Assembly (NCBI GenBank): GCA_001871815.1
Contig: MNVP01000039.1
Location: 1-17,562, forward strand
DNA length: 17,562 nucleotides
Direction: 5' to 3'
From: Candidatus Omnitrophica bacterium CG1_02_40_15
Lineage (GTDB): Bacteria; Omnitrophota; Gorgyraeia; Gorgyraeales; Gorgyraeaceae
This document shows, piece after piece, positions 1-6,802 of the stretch (the first letter of the stretch is position 1; each line of letters starts with the position of its first letter). The position numbers and the translations under genes were made by a program. The notes beneath the pieces were generated by a model, which was not told the DNA's origin, did not search any database, and saw only the letters and a list, made by a program, of their open reading frames with translations.

Positions 1-86
1 TGTGAGCCTGCCTCTTATCTACTCATATGTATTTCAGGAGAAGTTTTATAAATCCCGCAAAAGAAAAAAATTTATCTGGCAGAAAG

Positions 87-446
87 ATGTCCTCGAAAGT
101 CTTAAAGATGGCTGATTTTCTAAAAGTAAAAATTGTAAAATTAGAATCGGGCGCGAAATACCAGAGGCTTTTTAATAAAGACTCTGGGACCGGCGGTATG
201 AAGAGCGGGCATGTCATATTGAAAGAAGGGGAAGAGATAGGGGAGCATTCCACCAACGATTTGGAAGAAGCCCTTGTTGTATTAAAAGGCAGCGGGCAGT
301 TGGTTGTAAATAGTGAAAACGCGATAAATTTTGAAGCCGATATGGTTTTATGCGTACCGCCAGGCACTATTCATAATGTAAAGAACACAGGAAGAGGGAT
401 CCTGGAATATATATTTATAACCTCATATGCGTATGAAAAAAAGTAA
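87..446 (+). CDS. Small cupin-fold protein upstream of agmatinase
   Basis: A 119-residue protein if it starts at ATG 87. The centre and C-terminal half read as a single cupin barrel: a first motif around GEHSTNDLEEALVVLKGSG (a His followed by Glu, as in metal-binding cupins) and a second motif PPGTIHNVKNTG carrying another His. Cupins of this type bind a metal or small ligand. No substrate can be read from the sequence; a ligand-sensing or enzymatic role linked to polyamines is only inference from the neighbour. The frame opens after a stop at 3-5, so the gene is complete. ATG 27, 87 and 108 are all possible starts and none has a good ribosome-binding site; 87 was chosen because residues before it look unconserved. 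The last 20 bases overlap the agmatinase gene, which suggests translational coupling. The cupin call is fairly secure, the function unknown. Confidence 0.75.
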   Translation: MSSKVLKMADFLKVKIVKLESGAKYQRLFNKDSGTGGMKSGHVILKEGEEIGEHSTNDLEEALVVLKGSGQLVVNSENAINFEADMVLCVPPGTIHNVKNTGRGILEYIFITSYAYEKK

Positions 447-1299
447 ACAAAATCTAAGATTCTGCGGGTTGGAAGATAAATTTTCCTCATGGAAGAACTC
501 CAGGATAGTAATATTGCCTGTAGCATATGACCTTACTACTTCATATAAACCAGGCACAATAGATGGCCCGAAGGCAATAATAGACGCTTCAAGGTACGTG
601 GAGGCCTATGACGAGGAAACGGAGGAAGAAATTTCTAAGATAGGCATTTATACTGCCGGAGAAATAAGATCTTCAAGTCTCCAGCCTGAAGATGTAATCA
701 AAAAGGTGGAGAAAGAAACAAGCCTTATCCTGGACGCAGGCAAATTCCCGGTAATTATAGGAGGGGAACATTCCATAACGCTTGGCCCGGTGTTATCATA
801 CAAAAAGAAATTCGGGAATTTTTCAGTCCTGCAGCTGGACGCCCACAGCGACATGAGGGATGTTTTTCAGGGATGGAAACACAGCCACGGGTGTATCGCG
901 AAGAGGATAACTGAGATTACAGATGTTGTTCAGATAGGTATAAGGAGCCTTTCGAAAGATGAAGCAGAAAAAAGCCATAAAAACCTGAAAACCTTTTTTA
1001 TGAAGGATATGGTTAAATCTCAGAGATGGACAGAAGAAGCAATAGGTTCCCTGAAAGAGAAGAAGGTGTATGTCACTATAGATATGGATGTATTTGACCC
1101 GTCAATAATGCCTAGCGTCGGCACGCCTGAACCCGGCGGCATGGGGTGGTACGAGACGCTTGCGTTATTAAAAAGGCTTAGCCGGGAAAAAGAGATTATA
1201 GGATTTGATGCTGTGGAATTAGCTCCGATGCCGGGCAACGTCAGCCCTGATTTTCTGGCGGCAAAATTAATATATAAATTCTTGAGCTACATTTTTTAG
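427..1299 (+). CDS. speB: Agmatinase (ureohydrolase family)
   Basis: A 290-residue cytoplasmic enzyme of the arginase/agmatinase family, hydrolysing agmatine to putrescine and urea at a binuclear Mn centre. All metal-binding motifs are visible in order: GGEHSITLG, LDAHSDMRD, a following HSHGC, and IDMDVFDPSIMPSVGTPEPGG-like sequence (Asp-x-Asp pair plus the TPEPGG turn). The GTPEPGG ending favours agmatinase over arginase, and the length is normal. ATG 427 and ATG 433 are both possible starts; both lie inside the preceding cupin gene and neither has a clear ribosome-binding site. The pyruvoyl arginine decarboxylase that would supply agmatine is at 6219-6797, about 5 kb downstream. Family membership is certain. 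Agmatine as substrate is inferred from motif details and that partner; guanidinobutyrase or another ureohydrolase activity cannot be excluded. Confidence 0.92.
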   Translation: MRMKKSKQNLRFCGLEDKFSSWKNSRIVILPVAYDLTTSYKPGTIDGPKAIIDASRYVEAYDEETEEEISKIGIYTAGEIRSSSLQPEDVIKKVEKETSLILDAGKFPVIIGGEHSITLGPVLSYKKKFGNFSVLQLDAHSDMRDVFQGWKHSHGCIAKRITEITDVVQIGIRSLSKDEAEKSHKNLKTFFMKDMVKSQRWTEEAIGSLKEKKVYVTIDMDVFDPSIMPSVGTPEPGGMGWYETLALLKRLSREKEIIGFDAVELAPMPGNVSPDFLAAKLIYKFLSYIF

Positions 1300-1316
1300 G
1301 ATAAAGAAAGATAGTT

Positions 1317-3524
1317 ATGCGGATTAAAATAGAAACGAAAATAGGGGGAGTACTTCTTATATTTTTTATAGAATTAATTATATTTACGTACTCTGTGTAT
1401 GTGATTGATAAGAGGCATAATCAAGATCATCTTAAACTGCATAAAAGCGCAGAAAAAATGCAGTTACTTAAAAATCTCCAGATCGGCCTGGCTCAGGTAG
1501 TTATGCCTGCGAATGATTTTTTGATCCCAGGAGGAAGCCCTGATGAGCCAGAAAACTTTAAAATTTTAAGCGGCAATGTTGAGGGCTTGATCAAAAAAAT
1601 AAATGATATAAAATTTGGCAATGTTGAAGAAGGCCGGTTAATGAAGCATATAGAAAAAGAATACATAGAGCTTAAAAATACAGCGTTACAGATATTTTCC
1701 ATATCTGATGCAATCGGGAATATAGAGGCGGGTAAGCTCATGGAAAAGATGGATGCCGTTGCCGATGATGTCATAAGAGATGCTGAAAATTTTTCCAGGT
1801 TTATCCACAGCGAAAACCTGCAGATAGAAGCAAAGTCAGATATGACCAAAACCTTGTTTAGTTTGGTTATGCTAATAGGTATTATGATGAATATAATTTT
1901 TATTTTAGGGCTCTGGTTTTTCTTTAAGCGCACCATTTCATCTCCGATAATCCATCTAAGAGATACAGCATTAGAAATCGCGCATGGAGATATGAAGAAA
2001 AGGGTAGATATAAAGTTAAAAGACGAAATTGGAGAGCTAGGTACTGTGTTTAATTATATGGTTGATGCCTTGAGGGCATCTGAGGAAGATATCCGGCAAG
2101 ATTCCCAGATACAGGGAATTTTGAACAAATTGCTTAAAATTTCATTAGAAAATATCCCTCTTGAAGAAGTGTTAAAAAAAGCCATCTCTTACTTAACTCC
2201 CTGGTCTAAAGTAATGCCTAAAGGCGGCATCTTTCTAGTAGAAGACAAGCCGGGCGTGCTTGTTTTAAAAGCTCAACAAGGGTTGTCAGCAGAAATACAA
2301 ACAATGTGCGCCTCTGTGCCTTTTGGCAGATGTCTTTGTGGTAAGGCAGTATTATCCGGCGAAATTATTTTTTCAGGCCATATTGATGAACGTCATGAAA
2401 ATCAATATAAAGGTATAATGCCGCATGGCCACTACTGTGTCCCTATCATATCCATGGACAAAGAAATACTGGGGATGATTAATTTATATTTAGATGAAGG
2501 CCATCAGGCTAATGATAAAGAAAAGGAATTTTTACATGCAGTAGCAAATATATTAGCAGGTATAATCGAACGCAAGAAAATAGAGGAACATCAAAAACTC
2601 ACGCTAAAGGATTTAGAGGACTCTCGCAGGGCAATAAAGAATACAGCTGAAGATCTTATGGAGTCGAATGAGATCCTGGAGTATCAAAAAAAGTCTTTAG
2701 AAGATGTTAATAAAGAATTGGATGATTTTACCTATATTGTCTCGCATGATTTAAAAGAGCCTTTAAGGAGCATAGATGCCTATTCGAAATTCATAATAGA
2801 TGATTACAAGGACAAATTAAGCGAGGAAGGGAGGCATTATCTCGAACGCGTAAGAGCCAATACAGAAAGGATGAAAAAGCTTATCGAAGACCTGCTTGAG
2901 ATATCCAGGCTCAAAAAAAGAGGAAGTACTATTGAAGAAGTTGAAACAGCGGAGCTGATAACTGAAGTGAAGATGAGGCTTGAATACGCCATAAAGCAAA
3001 AGGGCGTAGAGATTATAATAAAAGGCAAGCTTCCAAAAATATTTTGTGACCGCATCAGGTTAACGGAAGTTTTTTTGAACCTGATTTCCAATGCCATTAA
3101 GTTTAATGATAAACAAAAGCCCGTGATAGAAATAGGTTATGACGATCAAGGAGATCTTCATAAATTTTATATAAAGGATAATGGTATCGGGATAAAAGAA
3201 GAATATTTCGAAAAGATATTCGAGATCTTCCAAAGGCTTGGCAAGAGGGAGGATGTCGAAGGCACCGGCGCGGGCCTTACGATAGTAAAAAAAATAATTC
3301 AGATACATAAGGGAGATATCTGGGTCGAGTCTAAGCCCGGAGAGGGCTCTGTGTTCTATTTTACTATTCCAAAGGATAGGAGCGTGATTTTAGGAAAGAA
3401 GTTAATAGGCGAGATCCTGCTGGAAAGGAAGCTTGTGACAGAAGATGATATTAAAAAGGCATTAGAGGAACAGCAAAGGATGGGCAGGATAAACAAAGGA
3501 GGACAAGATGGCAGAGGAACATAA
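1317..3524 (+). CDS. Membrane sensor histidine kinase (HAMP-GAF-HisKA-HATPase)
   Basis: A 735-residue sensor kinase. Domain order: TM1 (about 9-29), an extracytoplasmic helical region (about 30-180) that looks like a four-helix-bundle sensor, TM2 (about 181-203), HAMP (about 205-258), GAF (about 270-425), a coiled coil, then the kinase core. The phosphorylated His is H477 in SHDLKEPLR. The ATPase domain shows the N box (N588/N592), DNGIGI (D621) and GTGAGL (649-654). The GAF domain carries a Cys/His set, C339-x-C341-G and H370-x-H372-x-C374, that could bind a metal or redox ligand. After the kinase, residues from about 690 read GEILLERKLVTEDDIKKALE, resembling the first half of an MshEN/type II secretion ATPase N-terminal repeat, then an unrelated-looking tail. 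The gene overlaps the next receiver gene by 17 bases, so that protein is a likely partner. Ligand unknown. Confidence 0.93.
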   Translation: MRIKIETKIGGVLLIFFIELIIFTYSVYVIDKRHNQDHLKLHKSAEKMQLLKNLQIGLAQVVMPANDFLIPGGSPDEPENFKILSGNVEGLIKKINDIKFGNVEEGRLMKHIEKEYIELKNTALQIFSISDAIGNIEAGKLMEKMDAVADDVIRDAENFSRFIHSENLQIEAKSDMTKTLFSLVMLIGIMMNIIFILGLWFFFKRTISSPIIHLRDTALEIAHGDMKKRVDIKLKDEIGELGTVFNYMVDALRASEEDIRQDSQIQGILNKLLKISLENIPLEEVLKKAISYLTPWSKVMPKGGIFLVEDKPGVLVLKAQQGLSAEIQTMCASVPFGRCLCGKAVLSGEIIFSGHIDERHENQYKGIMPHGHYCVPIISMDKEILGMINLYLDEGHQANDKEKEFLHAVANILAGIIERKKIEEHQKLTLKDLEDSRRAIKNTAEDLMESNEILEYQKKSLEDVNKELDDFTYIVSHDLKEPLRSIDAYSKFIIDDYKDKLSEEGRHYLERVRANTERMKKLIEDLLEISRLKKRGSTIEEVETAELITEVKMRLEYAIKQKGVEIIIKGKLPKIFCDRIRLTEVFLNLISNAIKFNDKQKPVIEIGYDDQGDLHKFYIKDNGIGIKEEYFEKIFEIFQRLGKREDVEGTGAGLTIVKKIIQIHKGDIWVESKPGEGSVFYFTIPKDRSVILGKKLIGEILLERKLVTEDDIKKALEEQQRMGRINKGGQDGRGT

Positions 3525-3969
3525 TATTATCAAGATACTCTTGGTTGAAGACAATCCCGATGATATCGATATAACCAAAAGGGCGCTTAAGGAGGCAAAG
3601 GTAATCAATCAGCTTTGGATTGTGAGGGATGGCCAGGAGGCCTTGGACTTTTTGAAACATGAAGGAGACTATAAGGATCTGTCCTCCAGCCCGAAACCGG
3701 GCCTTATACTCTTAGATATAAATCTTCCCAAGCTGAATGGCATAGATGTCCTGAGAGTTATAAAGAAGGATTCTAATTTAAAAAGGATACCTGTTGTTAT
3801 GCTGACCGTCTCCAAGAGAGATGAGGACATAATCAAGAGCTATGATAACGGTTGCAATAGCTTTATACAGAAACCTGTCAACTTCGAAAATTTTGTAGAA
3901 GTAGTCAAGGAGGTAAGCCTGTACTGGGGGCTGTTGAATATCTTTTCGCCTAATGGCCAGGAAGAATAA
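3508..3969 (+). CDS. Single-domain response regulator (Rcp1-like receiver)
   Basis: A 153-residue stand-alone receiver. Acidic pocket E14-D15, phosphoacceptor D70 in LLDINLP, the conserved Thr at about 100 (MLTVSKRDED) and K122 (SFIQKPVNF) are all present. The helix-rich C-terminus ending VSLYWGLLN is typical of Rcp1-like receivers that pair with phytochrome-type or HAMP-GAF kinases whose phospho-site is SHDLKEPLR, as in the gene upstream. ATG 3508 is preceded by a strong Shine-Dalgarno (AAAGGAGG, 3496-3503) inside the end of the kinase gene, giving a 17-base overlap. There is no output domain, so it must signal by protein contact or pass phosphate on. The receiver identity is certain; the pairing is inferred from overlap and family habit. 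Confidence 0.93.
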   Translation: MAEEHNIIKILLVEDNPDDIDITKRALKEAKVINQLWIVRDGQEALDFLKHEGDYKDLSSSPKPGLILLDINLPKLNGIDVLRVIKKDSNLKRIPVVMLTVSKRDEDIIKSYDNGCNSFIQKPVNFENFVEVVKEVSLYWGLLNIFSPNGQEE

Positions 3970-4006
3970 CGGGTTCATAAATTAACGCGCAGCGCCTAAC
4001 TTATTT

Positions 4007-5218
4007 ATGATATTAAAAATATTACTGATAGAAGATAACCCGGACCATATTGAGATTACGAAGAGAATCTTGCGGAAAGCAAGTGAAGATTATCAATTGG
4101 ATGTTGCCATGGATTCGCGCGAAGGCCTGAAAATGATATTCGAAGGGTCTTACGATGCAGTGCTTTGCGACTACCGCCTCCCTGATTCAACCGCGCTCGA
4201 TGTCTTAAAAGAGATAAATAATAAAAATAAGAAAGTACCTTTTATTGTAGTCACCGCTTTAGGAAACGAAAAGGTTGCGGTAGATATGATGAAGGAAGGG
4301 GCATATGATTATATAGTCAAAGATGTTTTGTATAGCGATACGTTAGATATGATTATTAAAAAGGCCATTGATAGGTATGGGGTTAATAAAGAAAAGGAGC
4401 GGCTGGAGAAAGAGATAATAAAGGCATACAGGGGACTGAAAGAGACACAAGGCCAGCTTATCCAGGCAGAGAAATTAAGCGCCGTAGGCCAGCTTGCCAG
4501 CGGCGTAGCGCATGAGGTAAGAAACCCCTTGGGGATAATACTGCAAGGGGTTAATTATCTGGAAAAGAAAATATCCGCCAAAGAAACAGATATCTATGAA
4601 ATCTTGATTATGCTCAAAGATAATGTAAAAAGAGCGGATAAGATTATAAATGCCCTTCTTGATTTTTCCAGAGTGGCAAGCCTGGATTTGAAGCCGGAGG
4701 ACGTAAATTCTATTCTGGAGGTTTCTATAAGTTTAGTAAGAACAAGGTTTAAATTTGAAAACATAGATGTTATAATGGAAACAAAACAAGGCATACCAAG
4801 CGCCCTGGCAGATAAAAACAAATTGGAGCAGGTGTTTATTAACCTTTTATTAAATGCGATTCAGGCTATGCCTGCGGGGGGGAAGATTATTATCCGCACC
4901 TATGATAAGATATTAGAAGAGATAAAAAAAGGCATAGGCAGGCGGGAGGGAGATTACTTCCGGGTTGGAGAAAAAGCTATAATAATTGAAATCGAAGACA
5001 CAGGCTCTGGAATTTCTGAGGAAAATCTGAAAAAAATATTTGACCCGTTTTTTACCACAAAAGGCCCTACAGGAGGCGCTGGTTTAGGATTGAGCGTGAC
5101 TCAAAATATAATTAATGAACACAAAGGGTTTATAAGCGTAGAAAGCCAGATAGGCAAGGGGACCAAATTGACCGTTATTTTACATGCGGCAGAGGATGTT
5201 CTAAAAAGGGAAGGTTAA
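4007..5218 (+). CDS. Hybrid receiver-histidine kinase, soluble
   Basis: A 403-residue protein with an N-terminal receiver (about 1-120: E9-D10, phosphoacceptor D55 in LCDYRLP, Thr in VVTALG, Lys in IVKD), a short coiled coil, then HisKA (H169 in GVAHEVRNPLG) and an HATPase domain (N box in NLLLNAIQAMPAGG, DTGSGI, FDPFFTTKGPTGGAGLGL). No transmembrane segment is seen, so it should be cytoplasmic. This REC-first, NtrB-like kinase arrangement is usual for proteins that take phosphate from an upstream kinase and then control their own kinase activity. Here it follows the stand-alone receiver and precedes another one, so a relay His-Asp-His-Asp is plausible but unproven. The ATG at 4007 lacks a recognisable ribosome-binding site; an imperfect CATAAAT/ATTTATG repeat brackets the 37-base spacer before it. 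Confidence 0.92.
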   Translation: MILKILLIEDNPDHIEITKRILRKASEDYQLDVAMDSREGLKMIFEGSYDAVLCDYRLPDSTALDVLKEINNKNKKVPFIVVTALGNEKVAVDMMKEGAYDYIVKDVLYSDTLDMIIKKAIDRYGVNKEKERLEKEIIKAYRGLKETQGQLIQAEKLSAVGQLASGVAHEVRNPLGIILQGVNYLEKKISAKETDIYEILIMLKDNVKRADKIINALLDFSRVASLDLKPEDVNSILEVSISLVRTRFKFENIDVIMETKQGIPSALADKNKLEQVFINLLLNAIQAMPAGGKIIIRTYDKILEEIKKGIGRREGDYFRVGEKAIIIEIEDTGSGISEENLKKIFDPFFTTKGPTGGAGLGLSVTQNIINEHKGFISVESQIGKGTKLTVILHAAEDVLKREG

Positions 5219-5238
5219 ATAAAAGAAAGGACGCTAAA

Positions 5239-5613
5239 ATGGACAAGAAAAAGATACTAATCATTGACGATGAAGAAGGTTTTACAAAATTGGTAAAATT
5301 AAATCTTGAGGAAACAGGAGAATATATGGTAAAGATAGAGAATAATAGCAGTAATGCCTTTAAGACTGCAAAAGAATTTAAGCCGGATTTGATTCTGTTA
5401 GATATTATGATGCCGGGTATGGATGGAGGCGACGTGGCCTCTGAATTGAAAACCGATAATGTCCTTAAAGATATTCCAGTCGTATTTTTAACCGCAATTA
5501 TAAGGGAGGACGAAATGGATTCTCAAGACGGCTCTATAGGAGGCCATCCTTTTATAGCTAAACCGGTAAGCGCAAAGGATCTTATAAAACATATTAAGAA
5601 ATATATTGGCTAA
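5239..5613 (+). CDS. Single-domain response regulator (CheY-like)
   Basis: A 124-residue stand-alone receiver, about the full length of one CheY-type domain. D10-D11 acidic pair, phosphoacceptor D55 in LLDIMMPGMDG, Thr in FLTA and the conserved Lys in FIAKPVSAKDL are all visible. The region before the Lys (DSQDGSIGGHPFIAKP) is slightly longer than usual. ATG 5239 follows an AAAGGA ribosome-binding site and lies 20 bases after the hybrid kinase, so it is probably co-transcribed with it and is the likely acceptor. There is no effector domain. The gene ends just before a strong promoter for the next transcription unit; I see no intrinsic terminator between them. Confidence 0.93.
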   Translation: MDKKKILIIDDEEGFTKLVKLNLEETGEYMVKIENNSSNAFKTAKEFKPDLILLDIMMPGMDGGDVASELKTDNVLKDIPVVFLTAIIREDEMDSQDGSIGGHPFIAKPVSAKDLIKHIKKYIG

Positions 5614-5633
5614 GTAAAAGTAAAATTATTGTA

Positions 5634-5661
5634 TTGCAAAAAAACCTTTTTGTGATATAAT
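5634..5661 (+). promoter_or_regulatory. Sigma-70-type promoter with extended -10
   Basis: A TTGCAA -35 element at 5634-5639 and a perfect TATAAT -10 at 5656-5661 are separated by 16 bases, with TGA directly before the -10 (extended TGn form). It lies 38 bases upstream of the ATG at 5699, which has an AAAGGAGGAGG ribosome-binding site. It should drive the secreted protein and pdaD. Seen in sequence; activity is inferred. Confidence 0.75.
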
Positions 5662-5698
5662 TAATTTTGTTTAAAAATTGAAAGGAGGAGGAGAGAGT

Positions 5699-6211
5699 AT
5701 GATTAAGAAATTAGCAGTGGTAGTTTTTATTCTGGGAGCTGTGGTATTAATATCAGCTTATGCGTTTGCAGAAGATAATGCTGCGAATACCGCAAACCCA
5801 ACAGATACTTCTGCGCCCAATACAGAGGTTGCGCCGGCAAAAGATATTGTGTCGGCAGATGAAGAGACGCTTCCTGCAGAAGAAGGGGTGGGCGAAGGCG
5901 TAGTTACGGGAGATATTACGGCTTTGGACACGGCCGCAGGCTCAATAACTATAAAAGGCTCTGATGGCGCAGAAAAGGCTTTTAGCGTGGTAGATGGAGA
6001 AACTATACTCTGGAAAGGCATAGAGGATATAAAGCTAGCAGATATTAAAAAAAGCGATAAGGCAGAAGTTGGTTATTATACTGATGATGCGGGAAAGCTT
6101 ATCGCAAGCTGGGTGGACGTTATTGTCCCAGAACAACCAGCTGCTACAGGCGGCCAGACTGCTCCAGTATCGTCGCAGCCAGCAGAGCCTGCAGCGCCTG
6201 AGGGGCAATAG
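5699..6211 (+). CDS. Secreted small beta-domain protein, function unknown
   Basis: A 170-residue protein starting at ATG 5699, directly after a strong AAGGAGGAGG ribosome-binding site; a TTG at 5678 in the same frame would put that site inside the gene and is rejected. Residues 1-24 (MIKKLAVVVF... ending AYAFA) form a Sec signal peptide. Next comes a low-complexity Asn/Thr/Ala/Glu stretch, then a core of about 75 residues from GVVTGDITALDTAAGSITIK to KLIASWVDVIV. That core pattern (G-x-I-x-x-I-D, ITIKG, then KKSDKAEVGYY) resembles small OB-fold-like DUF5666-type periplasmic domains that occur in many bacteria without a known role. The C-terminus is Pro/Ala/Gln-rich. It has its own promoter, and pdaD starts 7 bases after its stop, so the two share an mRNA. 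A link between the two functions is not evident. Confidence 0.82.
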   Translation: MIKKLAVVVFILGAVVLISAYAFAEDNAANTANPTDTSAPNTEVAPAKDIVSADEETLPAEEGVGEGVVTGDITALDTAAGSITIKGSDGAEKAFSVVDGETILWKGIEDIKLADIKKSDKAEVGYYTDDAGKLIASWVDVIVPEQPAATGGQTAPVSSQPAEPAAPEGQ

Positions 6212-6218
6212 ATAAAGC

Positions 6219-6797
6219 ATGAACGGGCAACAGGCAGCGCAGTCAGGCAAGTTAGTTCCTACAAAGGTATTTTTTACTAAAGGTGTTGGCACGCATAAGG
6301 AAGAATTGCGTTCGTATGAGCTTGCGCTTAGAGACGCAGGCATTGAAAAATGCAATCTGGTGCATGTCTCCAGTATTTTCCCGCCGGGCTGCAAAATTCT
6401 TCCGAAAAATGAAGGCATAAAAGAACTCATACCTGGCATGATAACCTATTGTGTCATTGCCAGGTGCAGCTCCAATGAGCCAAGGCGGCTTATAGCGTCT
6501 TCTGTAGGCACTGCAATACCTGCGGACGAAAACATGTATGGCTATATGAGCGAGCATCATGCGTATGGACAGACAGATGAGTTTGCAGGCGATTACGCAG
6601 AAGACCTGGCGGCAAAGATGCTTGCCTCTACAATGGGTTTTCCAGATTTCGATGATTCCAAAGACTGGGATGAAATAAAAAAGGTATATCAGGTTAAGGA
6701 TAAGATCGTCAAAACTATGAACATGACCCAGTCCACTATAATTGATTCTAACGGCAGCTGGTCCACAGTAGTATCAGCAGCTGTATTTTTATTTTAA
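6219..6797 (+). CDS. pdaD: Pyruvoyl-dependent arginine decarboxylase
   Basis: A 192-residue proenzyme of the PvlArgDC family, which decarboxylates arginine to agmatine. The self-cleavage site is the Ser-Ser pair S51-S52 in NLVHVSSIFPPGC; family members cut between these residues, turning the second Ser into the pyruvoyl cofactor of the alpha chain and leaving an N-terminal beta chain of about 51 residues. Other family hallmarks are the start PTKVFFTKGVGTHKEEL, the YGYMSEHHAYGQTDE motif with its active-site Glu region, and the FLF end. The product agmatine is the substrate of the SpeB agmatinase at 427-1299, together giving putrescine. It follows the secreted protein by 7 bases and is followed 24 bases later by an intrinsic terminator at 6821. 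The ribosome-binding site is weak (ATAAAG), consistent with coupling to the gene before. Confidence 0.94.
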   Translation: MNGQQAAQSGKLVPTKVFFTKGVGTHKEELRSYELALRDAGIEKCNLVHVSSIFPPGCKILPKNEGIKELIPGMITYCVIARCSSNEPRRLIASSVGTAIPADENMYGYMSEHHAYGQTDEFAGDYAEDLAAKMLASTMGFPDFDDSKDWDEIKKVYQVKDKIVKTMNMTQSTIIDSNGSWSTVVSAAVFLF

Positions 6798-6802
6798 ATC
6801 AT

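Noticed and set aside
3970..4006. attC-like site (GCCTAAC with TAACGCGC) in the spacer before the hybrid kinase
   Set aside because: It is too short, lacks the full paired R and L boxes, and no integron integrase or cassette array is present.
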